Source: Bacteroidales bacterium (lineage in GTDB: Bacteria > Bacteroidota > Bacteroidia > Bacteroidales > Muribaculaceae). From it: 7,337 nt of DNA. Below are positions 5,945 to 7,337 of the stretch, piece after piece (within the stretch, counting starts at the first letter, position 1; every line of letters begins with the position of its first letter). The stretch is taken from contig SFLG01000083.1 in NCBI GenBank assembly GCA_004553485.1, positions 1 through 7,337 of the forward strand, in the 5' to 3' direction. The translations under genes were made by a program, and so were the position numbers. The notes beneath the pieces are model-generated. The model worked only from the letters and a program-made list of their open reading frames with translations, had not been told where the DNA came from and did no database searches.

Positions 5945-6757
5945 TCAGGCCTTTGCCACCACGCGCATGTGGGCGTTGGGGTGACGGAGAACCATGCACG
6001 AGGCCTCGGTGACGACGATGGCGTCGGTGTTGCGCTGGCCGCTGCGGCGCAGGTCGAGGGTCTCGGTGTGGAAGGGCACGTGGCAGTACTTGGTGAGGCA
6101 GTCGGGGTCGAGCACAAAGCCGTCGTCCTCGTGGCCGCACTGGTCAAAAATCTCGCTGTGGATGACGTAGAGCGAGCCAAAGTTGGAGCGTATCTCCTTG
6201 AACTCGATGCCCCACTTGACAAAGGTCTTGCCGGCCTCGACATTCTTGTCGTACTGGATTTTGCTGAGGGCCTCGATAAGGCCCGAGCCGCCGAGCAGGA
6301 TTTTGCGCGTGTTGCCGCCGGTGCCGGTGAAGGCCGCGCGGCACAGCTCGATCAGCTTGCCGCCGTCGAGGGTGGCGGGGTTGTAGCTGAAGGTGTTGTC
6401 GGTCTGGTTCCAGATGCCGCCGGTGAGGTAGATTTCCTCGTGCTTGGCGGGGTCGGTGATTTTGGCCTGACGACCGAACAGGAAGTTCTTCTCCATGCCC
6501 TGGCGCATGTCGATGATGGCCACCTCCTCCTGGTCGGAGAAGGTCCAGCCCACCTCCTTGTTGGCAAGTTTCTGCAGCGTGGACTGTTCGACCTGCATTT
6601 TGAAGATTTGGCAAAAATTGGTGCGCTTGCGGGGCAGCGACTCAAACTGCGCCGTCTGCACGTCAAGCTCGGTGGCGGCGCGGCCCATGCGCACAAGGCG
6701 GATGCCGGTGCCGAGGCTGCCGCAGGGGAGGGCGGGGATGTCGGCGTCGTAACCCAC
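5945..6757 (-). CDS. Major capsid protein, C-terminal two-thirds (DUF5309/SU10-like)
   Basis: This 270-residue frame begins with GTG directly after an in-frame TAG and continues the reading frame of the upstream segment, so it is the rest of one capsid gene. Family-typical stretches, numbered from the GTG, are LVRMGRAATELDVQT (21-35), NFCQIFKMQVEQS (47-59), WTFSDQEE (71-78), DMRQGMEKNFLFGRQAKI (83-100), YLTGGIW (110-116), KILLGGSGLIEAL (152-164), KWGIEFKEIRSNFGSLYV (181-198), FDQCGHEDDGFVLDPDCLTKY (starting at 204) and GQRNTDAIVVTEASCMVLRHPNAHMRVV (starting at 240). The product forms the icosahedral shell (HK97-like fold, from family knowledge). It may be made by TAG decoding or by reinitiation at GTG, though no clear ribosome site precedes that codon; or it may not be made if the gene is dead. 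The remaining frame is intact to its TGA with no other lesion, suggesting selection or a very recent mutation. Confidence 0.85.
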   Translation of the reverse strand: MGYDADIPALPCGSLGTGIRLVRMGRAATELDVQTAQFESLPRKRTNFCQIFKMQVEQSTLQKLANKEVGWTFSDQEEVAIIDMRQGMEKNFLFGRQAKITDPAKHEEIYLTGGIWNQTDNTFSYNPATLDGGKLIELCRAAFTGTGGNTRKILLGGSGLIEALSKIQYDKNVEAGKTFVKWGIEFKEIRSNFGSLYVIHSEIFDQCGHEDDGFVLDPDCLTKYCHVPFHTETLDLRRSGQRNTDAIVVTEASCMVLRHPNAHMRVVAKA

Positions 6758-6760
6758 CTA
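6758..6760 (-). other. In-frame TAG inside the capsid gene (codon 133)
   Basis: On the minus strand the codons read CCT TTG ATG CTC TAG GTG GGT TAC GAC, and frame and family similarity continue across the TAG. It is one substitution from CAG (Gln), TAT or TAC (Tyr), TTG, TGG, AAG and GAG. Full-length reading gives 403 aa. Confidence 0.9.
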
Positions 6761-7156
6761 GAGCATCAAAGGCTCGTGACCGGCTATGCCGTCGGCGGGA
6801 ACATCGGGCATGAGGACGGTCTCGGTGGGCGAGAAGATGCCGTTGGCGTCGGTGACGACGTGGATGGTGACCTGGTTTGCGGCCTCGTCGACCTCGAACT
6901 CGTCATCGGTTATACCCTTGGTGGTGAGGGCGCTGACGGCCTTGACGTCGACGGCGTAGTAGTCGACCTTCATCGAGCCGCAGCTGCGGGCACCGGCACA
7001 GCGCGACAGCTGGTCGATGGGCGTTGCCATGGGGCGAATTTTCACTATGCGCTCGTCGATGGCGTTGCGCAGCAGTCCGGGGGCAGCCTGGTCGCTGACC
7101 GTGGTGGTGAGGATTTCGTTGTTTACACTCGCTCCGTTCTCAGTTTTAGTAATCAT
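6758..7156 (-). CDS. Major capsid protein, N-terminal third, ending at in-frame TAG
   Basis: The 132 codons start at ATG 7156. The N-terminus follows the family pattern: NNEILTTTVSDQAAPGLLRNAIDERIVKIRP (starting at residue 12), MATPIDQLSR (43-52), then SGSMKVDYYAVD-like sequence (SCGSMKVDYYAVD, 58-70). A beta-rich insert follows to PLML, where TAG stops translation under the standard code. Alone, this piece would hold only the N-terminal arm and the beginning of the fold, and could not form a shell. The TAG is followed in the same frame by the rest of the protein, so this is one interrupted gene. The upstream 24 bp are AT-rich without a strong Shine-Dalgarno site, as is normal in this phylum. 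It is the first gene of the visible block. Confidence 0.85.
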   Translation of the reverse strand: MITKTENGASVNNEILTTTVSDQAAPGLLRNAIDERIVKIRPMATPIDQLSRCAGARSCGSMKVDYYAVDVKAVSALTTKGITDDEFEVDEAANQVTIHVVTDANGIFSPTETVLMPDVPADGIAGHEPLML

Positions 7157-7337
7157 AAGATTGATAAGGTTTAGATAAAAGTTGGTAAATGTTGTAAAAT
7201 TGGCTTTCGCCGTGTTGGTTTTTCAGTGGTAAAGGTTTAGAGCCCGTTCCCCTGATTTATGTTAACGCAGGGCGGACAACTTTTGAGTAGATTCGTCGTT
7301 AAGGTGAAGGAGTTATGGGGTTCCATAACGACTGAAC
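7157..7337. other. Apparently non-coding region upstream of the capsid gene
   Basis: I see no convincing gene or canonical Bacteroidetes promoter; the minus strand lacks TAnnTTTG here, so the capsid block may be transcribed from further upstream. A frame open from the window edge on the minus strand (ATG possible at 7326, TAA at 7237-7239) would encode only MEPHNSF... to ...CVNINQGNGL, 29 residues; it could be the tail of an upstream gene but has no recognised family. The word AAGGTTTAGA occurs twice (7166-7175 and 7232-7241). Confidence 0.4.
7312..7329. repeat. Short perfect inverted repeat
   Basis: GTTATGG (7312-7318) and CCATAAC (7323-7329) are exact reverse complements around GGTT. No T-run follows on either strand, so an operator or mobile-element-end role is as likely as a terminator. 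Confidence 0.45.

Noticed and set aside
4186..7174. Long + strand open frames (355 and 401 codons) opposite the portal and capsid genes
   Set aside because: Same composition effect. The minus-strand frames carry recognisable portal and capsid sequence.
7237..7326. A 29-codon frame containing Cys-Pro-Pro-Cys
   Set aside because: It is too short, spans an inverted repeat at its start and matches no family I know. It is noted only as a possible tail of an upstream gene.
1..7337. tRNA or rRNA genes, including a suppressor tRNA
   Set aside because: No cloverleaf or conserved tRNA T-loop sequence was seen by eye in the non-coding parts.

Overview
The window looks like a high-GC member of the Bacteroidales, most likely a gut Muribaculaceae-type genome. 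Three things suggest this: a near-perfect Bacteroidetes promoter (TTTG, 20-nt spacer, TAAATTTG), a secreted multi-domain glycosidase ending in the YNLQG...GVYIRRQG...K tail common in this order, and capsid and portal proteins of a family I know from Bacteroidales prophages. The assignment comes from recognised sequence features, not from a database search.

Layout. Positions 1-574 hold no convincing gene. They are a GC-rich intergenic tract with short direct repeats (103-192) and five successive hairpins, including a perfect 26-bp palindrome (198-223), followed by a lower-GC leader. A promoter at 575-606 drives a 772-aa exported phosphodiester glycosidase (NAGPA-type) protein on the + strand (670-2988). 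A strong hairpin at 3006-3038 separates it from a convergent gene block.

The block at 3066-7156 is on the minus strand and reads right to left. In order of transcription it holds a major capsid protein (DUF5309/SU10-like) split by one in-frame TAG, an unrecognised 185-aa protein ending at TAG, a portal protein, and two small unrecognised proteins. The last three genes are chained by 4-base ATGA stop/start overlaps. This is a head-morphogenesis fragment of a prophage or phage-derived element. No terminase, protease, tail, lysis, integrase or regulatory gene is visible. The 3' end of the block is closed by the hairpin beside the host-type gene; its 5' side is 181 bp of apparently non-coding DNA up to the window edge.

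The most interesting signal concerns TAG. Both in-frame TAG codons in the phage block lie where reading through would make sense: it restores a full-length capsid protein, and it closes the only large intergenic gap in the block. All other stops in the block are TGA. This fits TAG recoding of late phage genes, but a simple nonsense mutation in a decaying prophage explains the capsid interruption equally well, and the second case is statistically weak.
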